Assembly (NCBI GenBank): GCA_900553155.1
Contig: USCM01000099.1
Coordinates: 1 to 7,040, forward strand
Origin: an uncultured Prevotella sp.
GTDB taxonomy: Bacteria; Bacteroidota; Bacteroidia; Bacteroidales; Bacteroidaceae
Direction of reading: 5' to 3'
Length of the DNA stretch: 7,040 bases
Shown here piece by piece: positions 1 to 5,190 of the stretch. Made by a program: the position numbers and the translations under genes. Position 1 is the stretch's first letter, and every line of letters begins with the position of its first letter. The notes beneath the pieces were generated by a model, which saw nothing but the letters and a program-made list of their open reading frames with translations, was not told the origin of the DNA and did not search any database.

Positions 1-779
1 CCTGCCGTAATGGCAAGCTCTTGCCATGTAAGCACCTCAAGGATGCCCGGCTCGTACATATACAATGCGTAGATGGCGCCACCCAATGCACAGCAGGCTA
101 TGAGCGCGGCAAGCAGGCCAAGAGCCATGTATCTACGCACAAACGGGCCACGTATAAAGCCCCACGAGGCTCCAACGAGCTTCATTGTGTGTATGGAGAA
201 ACGGCGGGCGTATATGCTAAGGCGCACCGTGTTGTTGATGAGCGAGAACGAGACGATGGTAAGCAGCAAGGCTATTGCCAACAACACAACACTTATCTTG
301 GCTATGTTGGCATTAACCTGGTCGACAAGATCCTTCTCGTACTTAACCTCGCTAACCTTGGGGTAGCTCTTGAGTTCCTTGGATATGTACCGCAGCGAGT
401 CGCTGTTGGCATAATCGGCGTTGAGCGTCAGCTCCACAGAAGACAGGAATGGGTTGGCGTCGGCAAACTCGCGAGGGTCGGCACCCAACGTCTTTATGCC
501 CTCACGCAGAGCCTGCTCCTTGCTTACATAGGCGAGGCTGCATACGTATGGGCGCTTCTGGAGCTTGGCACAAAACTGCCTTGCCTCACCAGACGTCATG
601 TCGTCCTGAAGCATCATTGTCACCACGATGTTCTGTTTTACATAATTGGAAAGGTTGCGGGCTATGAGCACCGAGAACACTACCATTCCCAATAGGATAA
701 GCACCATTGCCGTGCTTATGCACAACGTTATTGCCTGCAATCCTTGACGATTGCCGGACTTAGTTCTTTTCTTTGCCAT
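1..779 (-). CDS. ftsX: FtsX, cell-division ABC transporter permease-like protein (5' part, truncated by window edge)
   Basis: The ATG is at 779 on the minus strand. The frame stays open for 259 codons to the left edge, so only the C-terminal end (about 30-40 residues in a usual FtsX of about 290-300) is missing. FtsX pairs with the ATPase FtsE at the division site and transmits ATP hydrolysis across the membrane to activate peptidoglycan hydrolases. The visible layout fits: a basic N-terminus (MAKKRTK), TM1 at about residues 17-39, an extracytoplasmic domain at about 40-155, TM2 at about 162-185, the conserved cytoplasmic stretch KLVGASWGFIRGPF at 200-213, and TM3 at about 217-240; TM4 would lie outside. 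No Shine-Dalgarno sequence is seen, as expected for Bacteroidetes. In related genomes ftsX is often followed by a DUF3098 gene and uppP, which would lie beyond the left edge; this cannot be checked here. Identification is from domain order and the conserved cytoplasmic motif. Confidence 0.9.
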   Translation of the reverse strand, partial: MAKKRTKSGNRQGLQAITLCISTAMVLILLGMVVFSVLIARNLSNYVKQNIVVTMMLQDDMTSGEARQFCAKLQKRPYVCSLAYVSKEQALREGIKTLGADPREFADANPFLSSVELTLNADYANSDSLRYISKELKSYPKVSEVKYEKDLVDQVNANIAKISVVLLAIALLLTIVSFSLINNTVRLSIYARRFSIHTMKLVGASWGFIRGPFVRRYMALGLLAALIACCALGGAIYALYMYEPGILEVLTWQELAITA

Positions 780-915
780 TTCGAAATGGGTATATTATAC
801 CAAATTTCCTGCAAAATAACAAAAAAAAAATCGGATTGGCGAGTGATTAACGACAATTAACATGCAATAAAGCCGCAACTAAAGCGTTATACAATAAACA
901 AAAAGCCATATTAAT
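780..915. other. Divergent intergenic region between ftsX and the radical SAM gene
   Basis: This is 136 bp of AT-rich sequence between two divergent start codons. It holds a 10-bp A run at 821-830 and a perfect inverted repeat with 6-bp arms, GGTATA-T-TATACC, at 789-801, about 10 bp upstream of the ftsX start codon. No TAnnTTTG element with a properly spaced TTG is present for either gene. The nearest match for ftsX is TATTTTG, one base short. Confidence 0.6.
794..822 (-). promoter_or_regulatory. Possible sigma70-like promoter for ftsX (weak)
   Basis: On the minus strand TTGTTA (plus 817-822) is followed after exactly 17 bp by TATAAT (plus 794-799), which is preceded by TGG as in an extended -10 element. 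This resembles an enterobacterial sigma70 promoter, not the Bacteroidetes form used by the other genes in this window. A start about 7 bp downstream would leave a leader of under 10 nt. The region is very AT-rich, so chance is a real alternative. Confidence 0.25.
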
Positions 916-1698
916 ATGTCTACAATACTTTATCCATCGCCTATCGTCGGACCGATACACAGCCGCCGATTGGGCATCTCGCTCGGAGTGAACGTCAATC
1001 CTGCCGACTCAAAGATATGCACCTTCGACTGCATATACTGCGAAGTGGGCTACAACAGTTGGCACCGCCCTACATCCAAGCGCCCGTCAAGAGAGCACAT
1101 AGCCTCGTGCCTCGAAGCAAAACTGAAGGAGATGAAGGCGCAAGGCTCCAATCTTGACGTCATAACCTTCTCTGGCAACGGAGAGCCTACCGGACACCCC
1201 CACTTCTTAGGCATCGTGGAAGACACCATACTGCTGCGCAACAGGTACTACCCGGAGGCTAAGGTGTCGGTCCTTACAAACTCTACCCTCGCCCACATAC
1301 CCGAGGTACACCGTGCTCTCGAACTGGTGGACAACAACATCATGAAGCTCGACACCATAGACCCCGACTATATAAATAAGGTGGACCGCCCCACATCCAC
1401 GGCTTACGACGTGGAGGAGGTGATAGAGCAGATGCAGTTGTTCAAGGGCCATGTCATCATACAGACAATGTTTATGCACGGCACCGACGACTTGGGCAAT
1501 GACGTATCCAACACCTCCGACCGCTACGTCGACCCGTGGCTCGACGCCATACGGCGCATCAAGCCAAGCGAGGTGATGATATACACCATCGACCGCGACA
1601 CCCCGTGCGCACATCTAAGCAAGGCCACGCACGACGAACTGAACGCCATACGCGACCGTGTTGCTGCCGAAGGCTTCGAGTGTATCGCCGCCTACTAA
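916..1698 (+). CDS. Radical SAM protein (COG0731-like, function unassigned)
   Basis: This 260-residue protein has the radical SAM cluster motif CX3CX2C at Cys35, Cys39 and Cys42 (CTFDCIYC). These cysteines hold a [4Fe-4S] cluster that cleaves S-adenosylmethionine. An N-terminal GPIHSRRLGISLGVNV stretch precedes them, typical of the stand-alone radical SAM group related to the wyosine-type (COG0731) enzymes. A SAM-contacting GNGEPT motif lies at residues 87-92. No extra Cys-rich C-terminal domain for a second cluster is seen, and the length is near that expected for a bare partial TIM barrel. The substrate cannot be read from the sequence, and bacterial members are mostly uncharacterised. The start is the ATG closing a 12-bp palindrome at 907-918. 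Ile codons are mostly ATA, as in mltG and purF. The gene converges on the HAD gene with 6 bp between stops, so the two share no promoter. Confidence 0.85.
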   Translation: MSTILYPSPIVGPIHSRRLGISLGVNVNPADSKICTFDCIYCEVGYNSWHRPTSKRPSREHIASCLEAKLKEMKAQGSNLDVITFSGNGEPTGHPHFLGIVEDTILLRNRYYPEAKVSVLTNSTLAHIPEVHRALELVDNNIMKLDTIDPDYINKVDRPTSTAYDVEEVIEQMQLFKGHVIIQTMFMHGTDDLGNDVSNTSDRYVDPWLDAIRRIKPSEVMIYTIDRDTPCAHLSKATHDELNAIRDRVAAEGFECIAAY

Positions 1699-1704
1699 GG
1701 CTGG

Positions 1705-2355
1705 TTAGGCATCCATGCCTTGGCTAAGTATGTCGGCAGGGGTCTCCACCAAGGTGGTGGCTCCATGCCGCAAGAGGAAGTCGCGGTCGCGAAATCCCCA
1801 CAACACGCTGATGCATGGCATGCCCGAATTGCGCGCCGTCTCAATATCCACATCGCTGTCGCCTATGTATACGGCGCCATCGGCAGTGACACCAAGCTGT
1901 CGCATAGCCTCTATCACGGTGTCGGGAGCCGGCTTCTTGCGGATGTCCTCGCGCTCGCCAATAGCCACCGGCACAAGAGAGCCAAAGAAGTGGCGGCACA
2001 ACTCCTGCGTCGCGGCATAGAACTTATTGCTAACCACAGCCACCTTCTTGCCGCGACGGTGCAGCTCCTGAAGCAGGTCCATCACCCCGTCGTATGGCTT
2101 GGTGGTGTCCAGATTGTGCTCCATGTAATGCTTGCGGAAGTCGGCATACGTCTTGCTGAACGCCGGATTGTTCTCGCCGTCGGGCACGGCACGCTCCATA
2201 AGCTTCTTAACACCGTTGCCCACAAACCGTCTTACCTCGTCAAGGGTGCGCTCGGGCATGCCGTTTGTGCGCAAGGCATAGTTGCAACTTGCGGCAAGGT
2301 CGCCAAGAGTGGACAGCAATGTGCCGTCCAAATCAAAAATATATGTGCTATACAT
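1705..2355 (-). CDS. HAD-superfamily hydrolase, phosphoglycolate phosphatase-like
   Basis: This 216-residue protein carries all four HAD motifs. Motif I is DLDGT with nucleophile Asp8 and acid/base Asp10. Motif II is VVSNK with Ser109. Motif III is the lysine of KKPAPD (Lys141). Motif IV is GDSDVDIETA with Asp166 and Asp170 as Mg2+ ligands. A helical cap of the Gph/PGMB type (C1) lies between motifs I and II, at about residues 15-85, so the enzyme should remove phosphate from a small soluble substrate in the cytoplasm. Phosphoglycolate phosphatase is the closest general label, but this subfamily also includes beta-phosphoglucomutases and pyrophosphatases, and substrate cannot be inferred from motifs. 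The ATG at 2355 directly follows a repeat-containing AT-rich leader. A Bacteroidetes-like -7 box sits about 60 bp upstream. The gene is convergent with the radical SAM gene and divergent from mltG. Confidence 0.88.
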   Translation of the reverse strand: MYSTYIFDLDGTLLSTLGDLAASCNYALRTNGMPERTLDEVRRFVGNGVKKLMERAVPDGENNPAFSKTYADFRKHYMEHNLDTTKPYDGVMDLLQELHRRGKKVAVVSNKFYAATQELCRHFFGSLVPVAIGEREDIRKKPAPDTVIEAMRQLGVTADGAVYIGDSDVDIETARNSGMPCISVLWGFRDRDFLLRHGATTLVETPADILSQGMDA

Positions 2356-2398
2356 ACCTTATAATATATAATACCTTCTTTATAATAAACAATACCTT
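2354..2398. repeat. Three spaced copies of ATACCTT in the leader of the HAD gene
   Basis: ATACCTT occurs at 2354-2360, 2371-2377 and 2392-2398. The last two extend to ATACCTTCTTT, and the first two are followed by ATAATA. On the sense strand of the HAD gene these read AAGGTAT or AAGAAGGTAT and lie in its predicted 5' untranslated leader; the first copy overlaps the start codon. Periods are 17 and 21 bp. The repeats are directly visible; their role is unknown. Confidence 0.6.
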
Positions 2399-2414
2399 CT
2401 TTTAAAAACAAGTG

Positions 2415-2422
2415 CGAAGGTA
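2415..2422 (-). promoter_or_regulatory. Probable -7 element of the HAD gene promoter
   Basis: The minus strand reads TACCTTCG, one base from the Bacteroidetes TAnnTTTG element. The surrounding 15 bases (GGCTACCTTCGCACT) match the tRNA promoter at 3931-3945 except at that one base. No TTG is found 19-21 bp upstream, so the -33 element is missing or degenerate. It lies about 60 bp before the start codon at 2355. Confidence 0.45.
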
Positions 2423-2462
2423 GCCATAATAATCATAATACGTATAAAAAAAATAAATTTAT

Positions 2463-2493
2463 TTTGTCAGATATCCCAATTCATATACCTTTG
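2463..2493 (+). promoter_or_regulatory. mltG promoter (Bacteroidetes -33/-7 type)
   Basis: TTTG at 2463-2466 and TACCTTTG at 2486-2493 are separated by 19 bp, a full match to the Bacteroidetes housekeeping sigma consensus (TTTG, 19-21 bp, TAnnTTTG). The transcript should begin near 2500, leaving a leader of about 30 nt before the ATG at 2530. Confidence 0.8.
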
Positions 2494-2529
2494 CACCCGA
2501 AAACAATAACGCATAAAACCATTTGAAAC

Positions 2530-3582
2530 ATGAAGAAGAAGAAAAGCAACAAAAGAAAATATCTCATACCCTTAGGAGTGTGCCTGTTGGTTGTCCTGGG
2601 TACGGTATACTACTTTTTCTTTGCCTCTATGTCGTCAAGCGATGAGACAAAGTATGTCTATATCGACAACGACGACACCATCGACTCGGTTTACACCAAA
2701 GTGGCTGAGGTGGCAAAGGCAAGCAGCATGACCGGATTCAAGACCCTTGCAAGCCACAGCAAGTATGCCGACAACATACGCACCGGACGCTACGGCATCC
2801 GCCCGGGAGAGGGCGCGTTTGTTGTGTTCCGCCACCTTAAGAACGGGCTGCAGACACCTGTGAACCTCGTTGTGCCGTCGGTACGCACCACCGAACGATT
2901 AGCTGCCGAACTGTCGAAGAAGCTCATGCTCGACAGCGCAACCATATACCACGCTCTTGCCGACGAGGCAACCTGCAAGAAGTATGGCTACGGCACGGCA
3001 ACCATTGCCGCAATGTTCATCCCCAACACGTACGACATCTACTGGAACGTTAGCGCCGAAAAGCTGCTCGACCGCATGCAGAAGGAGAACCAGAAGTTCT
3101 GGAACCACGAACGCACGGAGAAGGCACGCCTCATAAAGCTCAGCCCGGTGGAGGTTAGCACCTTGGCAAGCATCATTGACGAGGAGACAGCCAACGACGG
3201 CGAGAAGCCAATGGTGGCTGGCATGTACTACAACCGACTGATGCTGCGCAATGGCGAATATCCCAACGGTATGCCATTGCAGGCAGACCCAACCATCAAG
3301 TTTGCCTGGAAGCGGTTCGACCTCAAGCGTATCTACAACAACCTGCTGTCCATCAACAGTCCATACAACACCTACAAGAACCCCGGACTGCCCCCTGGAC
3401 CAATACGCATACCGTCCATAGCTGGCATCGACGCCGTGCTAAACCACGTGCACCACGACTATATATACATGTGTGCCAAGGAAGACTTCAGTGGCACGCA
3501 CAACTTTGCACGTACATACAACGAGCACCTGCAGAACGCCAAGCGCTACAGCGAGGCTCTGAACAAGAGAGGAATAAAATAA
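2530..3582 (+). CDS. mltG: Endolytic peptidoglycan transglycosylase MltG (YceG-like)
   Basis: MltG is a membrane-anchored lytic transglycosylase that cuts nascent glycan strands internally and releases their growing ends, setting strand length. The 350-residue protein has a basic N-terminus (MKKKKSNKRK), one membrane helix at about residues 11-31, and an extracytoplasmic YceG domain. The hallmark catalytic segment LASIIDEET is present at about 212-220; by alignment with the usual LASIVEKET, Glu219 corresponds to the second conserved glutamate, and the first is Asp217 here. LQADPT at 250-255, SPYNTY at 277-282 and GLPPGPI at 286-292 are further family signatures lining the active cleft. Length and layout are normal for the family. 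The ATG is the first in frame after a strong promoter; no Shine-Dalgarno sequence is seen. It is a single-gene unit, divergent from the HAD gene and followed by a 12-bp hairpin. Confidence 0.94.
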   Translation: MKKKKSNKRKYLIPLGVCLLVVLGTVYYFFFASMSSSDETKYVYIDNDDTIDSVYTKVAEVAKASSMTGFKTLASHSKYADNIRTGRYGIRPGEGAFVVFRHLKNGLQTPVNLVVPSVRTTERLAAELSKKLMLDSATIYHALADEATCKKYGYGTATIAAMFIPNTYDIYWNVSAEKLLDRMQKENQKFWNHERTEKARLIKLSPVEVSTLASIIDEETANDGEKPMVAGMYYNRLMLRNGEYPNGMPLQADPTIKFAWKRFDLKRIYNNLLSINSPYNTYKNPGLPPGPIRIPSIAGIDAVLNHVHHDYIYMCAKEDFSGTHNFARTYNEHLQNAKRYSEALNKRGIK

Positions 3583-3670
3583 AGAAAATGCCGGGTTCTT
3601 CGCAGAATCCGGCATCATTATCAATAGGTATTAGTCTTTTCTTAAGGTAAAAAGATTGTATTCAGGATAA
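3581..3670 (-). ncRNA. Candidate small RNA, about 90 nt, minus strand (predicted)
   Basis: A full-consensus minus-strand promoter at 3676-3707 should start transcription near 3670, and a stem-loop with a U-rich tail lies at 3588-3615. The enclosed stretch would form an RNA of about 90 nt with a weak AU hairpin near its middle (around 3635-3655) and the strong 3' hairpin. No convincing open reading frame lies fully within it. No known RNA family was recognised. If transcription passes the hairpin, the RNA would become antisense to the 3' end of mltG. The call rests only on promoter and hairpin placement. Confidence 0.35.
3588..3615. terminator. Hairpin downstream of mltG, possibly bidirectional terminator
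   Basis: A 12-bp stem (arms 3588-3599 and 3604-3615) closes a 4-base loop and starts 6 bp after the mltG stop codon. Read on the plus strand, all pairs form with one G-U, but no T run follows. Read on the minus strand, the stem has one A-C mismatch and a GCGA (GNRA-type) loop, and it is followed by TTTTCTTTATTTTA, a better U-rich tail. It could end both mltG and a minus-strand transcript. Confidence 0.6.
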
Positions 3671-3675
3671 CACCA

Positions 3676-3707
3676 CAAAGGTAGGGCTTTTAGATGTAAC
3701 TTCCAAA
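3676..3707 (-). promoter_or_regulatory. Minus-strand promoter in the mltG-tRNA gap (Bacteroidetes type)
   Basis: Read on the minus strand, TTTG (plus 3704-3707) is followed after 20 bp by TACCTTTG (plus 3676-3683). Both elements and the spacing match the Bacteroidetes consensus as well as the mltG and tRNA promoters do. No annotated gene lies in its direction before the end of mltG, which is convergent with it. Confidence 0.65.
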
Positions 3708-3909
3708 TAAATTTTCATGTTATTAAGCATAAAATCGCTTTTATTGCCACCCTACCCTTTTCTACCTGCAATACAGCCGCCATCAGACATCGCAACCTTA
3801 TTTGTTGAACAACAGAGTAGATCTGCCTACATTCTGCAAGCTATATAGATGATATAAATCAATATATCCCCTATATCAAGCAAAAAAGCCAAGAAAAATG
3901 GCAGAAACA

Positions 3910-3941
3910 TTTGGTCGTGTCAAAAGAAATGGCTACCTTTG
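3910..3941 (+). promoter_or_regulatory. Promoter of tRNA-Arg
   Basis: TTTG at 3910-3913 and TACCTTTG at 3934-3941 are separated by 20 bp, matching the Bacteroidetes consensus. The predicted start near 3948 leaves a 5' leader of about 34 nt before the mature tRNA at 3982, to be removed by RNase P. Confidence 0.78.
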
Positions 3942-3981
3942 CACTCGCAATTAAGAAACACACCTTATTGCGAACAAAAAT

Positions 3982-4055
3982 GGCTCCGTAGCTCAACTGA
4001 ATAGAGCATCTGACTACGGATCAGAAGGTTGCAGGTTTGAATCCTGCCGGAGTCA
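3982..4055 (+). tRNA. trnR(acg): tRNA-Arg(ACG)
   Basis: A full cloverleaf of 74 bases can be drawn. The acceptor stem pairs GGCTCCG with CGGAGTC (one G-T pair at position 2-71). The D stem is GCTC/GAGC. The anticodon stem TCTGA/TCAGA encloses the loop CTACGGA with anticodon ACG. The T stem is GCAGG/CCTGC, and the discriminator base is A at 4055. CCA is not encoded. The ACG anticodon is normally edited to ICG by TadA and then reads CGU, CGC and CGA. The D loop has G18 followed by A19 instead of the usual GG, and the T loop has U56 instead of C56, so the tertiary 19-56 pair becomes A-U. The gene forms its own transcription unit, with a promoter upstream and a terminator downstream. Confidence 0.97.
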
Positions 4056-4079
4056 CAGCTTTTTATCAACTCATTCCAC

Positions 4080-4115
4080 AAAGAGGACGTTATTTATATG
4101 ACGCCCTCTTTTTTT
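4080..4115 (+). terminator. Intrinsic terminator after tRNA-Arg
   Basis: The arms AAAGAGG (4080-4086) plus CGT, and ACG plus CCTCTTT, enclose a 10-base loop, with a single A-C mismatch at 4087/4104. A run of seven Ts at 4109-4115 completes a standard intrinsic terminator about 25 bp after the tRNA. Confidence 0.82.
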
Positions 4116-4162
4116 ATTATAGAAACTAAAATAATACCCCAATGAAATAAATGGCACAAAAC

Positions 4163-4194
4163 TTTGCCAGTATCAGAAATATATAGTATTTTTG
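4163..4194 (+). promoter_or_regulatory. Promoter of the polysaccharide export gene
   Basis: TTTG at 4163-4166 and TATTTTTG at 4187-4194 are separated by 20 bp, a full Bacteroidetes consensus. Transcription should begin near 4201, about 30 nt before the ATG at 4230. This also rules out the longer in-frame TTG start at 4164, which lies inside the -33 element. Confidence 0.8.
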
Positions 4195-4229
4195 CACTTA
4201 CAATCACATTTATGTTGCAACATATTAAT

Positions 4230-5030
4230 ATGAAGAAATTGCTCATCCCCTTTGTCTTAATGACAATAGTACTGTTATTCGACGCCTGTTCGTCTGCAAA
4301 ACAGGTGGCTTATTTCCAGAATATCGATTCTACAAGTCTCGCAGCATCAAAGGGTCTCTACGACGCACGCATTATGCCAAAGGACCTTTTGACTATAACT
4401 GTCGTTACATCCAACCCTTCTACATCTATGCCGTTCAACCTCTCTATCTCAAGCACACTTAGTGCTGATGGACGTTTAGGCGGTAGTTCGGGCTCGCTCT
4501 TGCAGTATCTCGTCGACAACAACGGCGATATCGAATTTCCGGTCGTAGGCAAGCTGCATGTCGCCGGTCTTACCAAGGATCAGTGCGAAGACCTTATAAA
4601 GTCGAAGGTTAAGCCTTATCTCGCCGAGACAGAGAATCCTGTCGTTACGGTGTTGATGTCGAGCTACCGTGTTACGGTTGCTGGCGAGGTTACATCGCCT
4701 AAGGTTGTCCCTGTTTCTACCGAAAAGATGAGCGTGCTTGAGGCTCTTGCCCAGGCAGGCGACCTCACCATCTACGGACGTCGCGACAACGTGCTTCTTA
4801 TCCGCGAGAATGCCGACGGACAGAAGGAGGCTCACCGCCTCAACCTAAATGATGCCAATATCATCAACTCGCCGTACTACTATGTACAGCAGAACGACTA
4901 TATCTATGTAGAGCCGAACAGTGTAAAGGCAAAGAACTCTGCTATCGGTCAGTCTACGACGTTGTGGTTCTCATTCGTGGGTATCGTAACGTCTATAGCT
5001 TCGTTGGTTATTAATATTGTAAGGAATTAG
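4230..5030 (+). CDS. Wza-like polysaccharide export lipoprotein (Poly_export and SLBB domains)
   Basis: This 266-residue outer-membrane polysaccharide export (OPX) family protein would form or gate the exit path for capsule or exopolysaccharide. The start is the ATG at 4230, giving MKKLLIPF and a hydrophobic signal that ends at Cys20 (LFDAC-SS). The Cys fits lipidation, although Phe at -3 is not the usual Leu. The Poly_export domain spans about residues 45-135 and an SLBB fold about 146-200 (YRVTVAGEV onward). A hydrophobic helix near 242-264 (WFSFVGIVTSIASLVINIV) ends the protein, a common Bacteroidetes arrangement. A Wzc-type tyrosine kinase gene usually follows; here the gene has its own promoter and terminator and purF comes next, so it is an orphan. 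Codon choice (ATC, GTT/GTC, TCT, CGT, CTT) differs from the ATA/AGC-rich neighbours, suggesting high expression or separate ancestry. Confidence 0.88.
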   Translation: MKKLLIPFVLMTIVLLFDACSSAKQVAYFQNIDSTSLAASKGLYDARIMPKDLLTITVVTSNPSTSMPFNLSISSTLSADGRLGGSSGSLLQYLVDNNGDIEFPVVGKLHVAGLTKDQCEDLIKSKVKPYLAETENPVVTVLMSSYRVTVAGEVTSPKVVPVSTEKMSVLEALAQAGDLTIYGRRDNVLLIRENADGQKEAHRLNLNDANIINSPYYYVQQNDYIYVEPNSVKAKNSAIGQSTTLWFSFVGIVTSIASLVINIVRN

Positions 5031-5048
5031 TGCCCTGTGGCACTCAAA

Positions 5049-5083
5049 TAAGCGTTGGGTAAAGAACCTGACGCTTAATTTTT
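5049..5083 (+). terminator. Intrinsic terminator after the polysaccharide export gene
   Basis: A 12-bp stem (5049-5060 with 5066-5077, including adjacent T-G and G-T pairs) closes an AAAGA loop and is followed by five Ts at 5079-5083. It begins 19 bp after the stop codon and separates this unit from purF. The wobble pairs would become mismatches on the other strand, so it acts in the plus direction. Confidence 0.83.
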
Positions 5084-5102
5084 ACCCATAAGCCAAGTGT
5101 TA

Positions 5103-5132
5103 AGGCAAACAGACGACAAAACGTCATTGCCT
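5103..5132 (+). other. Stem-loop in the region upstream of purF
   Basis: AGGCAA (5103-5108) pairs with TTGCCT (5127-5132). Inside, GACG (5112-5115) pairs with CGTC (5122-5125) around an ACAAAA loop, with a 3-by-1 internal loop between the stems. No T run follows, so it is not a standard terminator. It lies 58 bp before the purF start. Whether it is transcribed is unknown, since no consensus promoter for purF was found. Confidence 0.45.
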
Positions 5133-5190
5133 CATCTTCGATAGAGAGACATATAGAAAACATAAACACAACCATTCAAGGATAATAATC

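Larger units (their letters stand above)
3583..3981. other. About 400 bp noncoding region between mltG and tRNA-Arg
   Basis: No credible protein gene is seen on either strand. The region holds a 12-bp-stem hairpin just after mltG, a full-consensus promoter pointing left (3676-3707), a possible minus-strand small RNA between them, an AT-rich stretch at about 3840-3890, a short inverted repeat TTGTT-G-AACAA at 3802-3812, and the tRNA promoter at 3910-3941. Confidence 0.7.

Noticed and set aside
21..695. A 224-codon plus-strand reading frame
   Set aside because: It lies antisense to ftsX, whose membrane helices and conserved motif are clear; the plus-strand translation has no recognisable domain and shifts freely between low-complexity stretches.
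997..1006. AATCCTGCCG, identical to part of the tRNA-Arg T arm (4040-4049), as a possible att remnant
   Set aside because: Only 10 bases match, it lies inside the radical SAM coding sequence upstream of the tRNA, and there is no integrase or element between them.
1707..1720. AGGCAT-CC-ATGCCT hairpin at the convergent end of the radical SAM and HAD genes
   Set aside because: The loop would be only two bases unless the inner pairs open, no T run follows on either strand, and it encodes the last HAD residues. A terminator role is not supported.
1720..2364. A 214-codon plus-strand reading frame
   Set aside because: It is antisense to the HAD gene, which has all four catalytic motifs; the long open frame results from GC-rich codon structure.
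3439..3624. A 61-codon minus-strand frame beginning just downstream of the candidate small RNA start
   Set aside because: It runs through the hairpin and then antisense to mltG. Its sequence follows from mltG codons, and any transcript would probably stop at the hairpin.
3802..3812. TTGTT-G-AACAA inverted repeat
   Set aside because: It has short AT-rich arms, no second copy and no nearby promoter element, so it is likely chance.
5076..5083. TAATTTTT with TTG 18 bp upstream as a purF promoter
   Set aside because: It lacks the final G, the spacing is short, and both parts are explained by the terminator stem and its T run.
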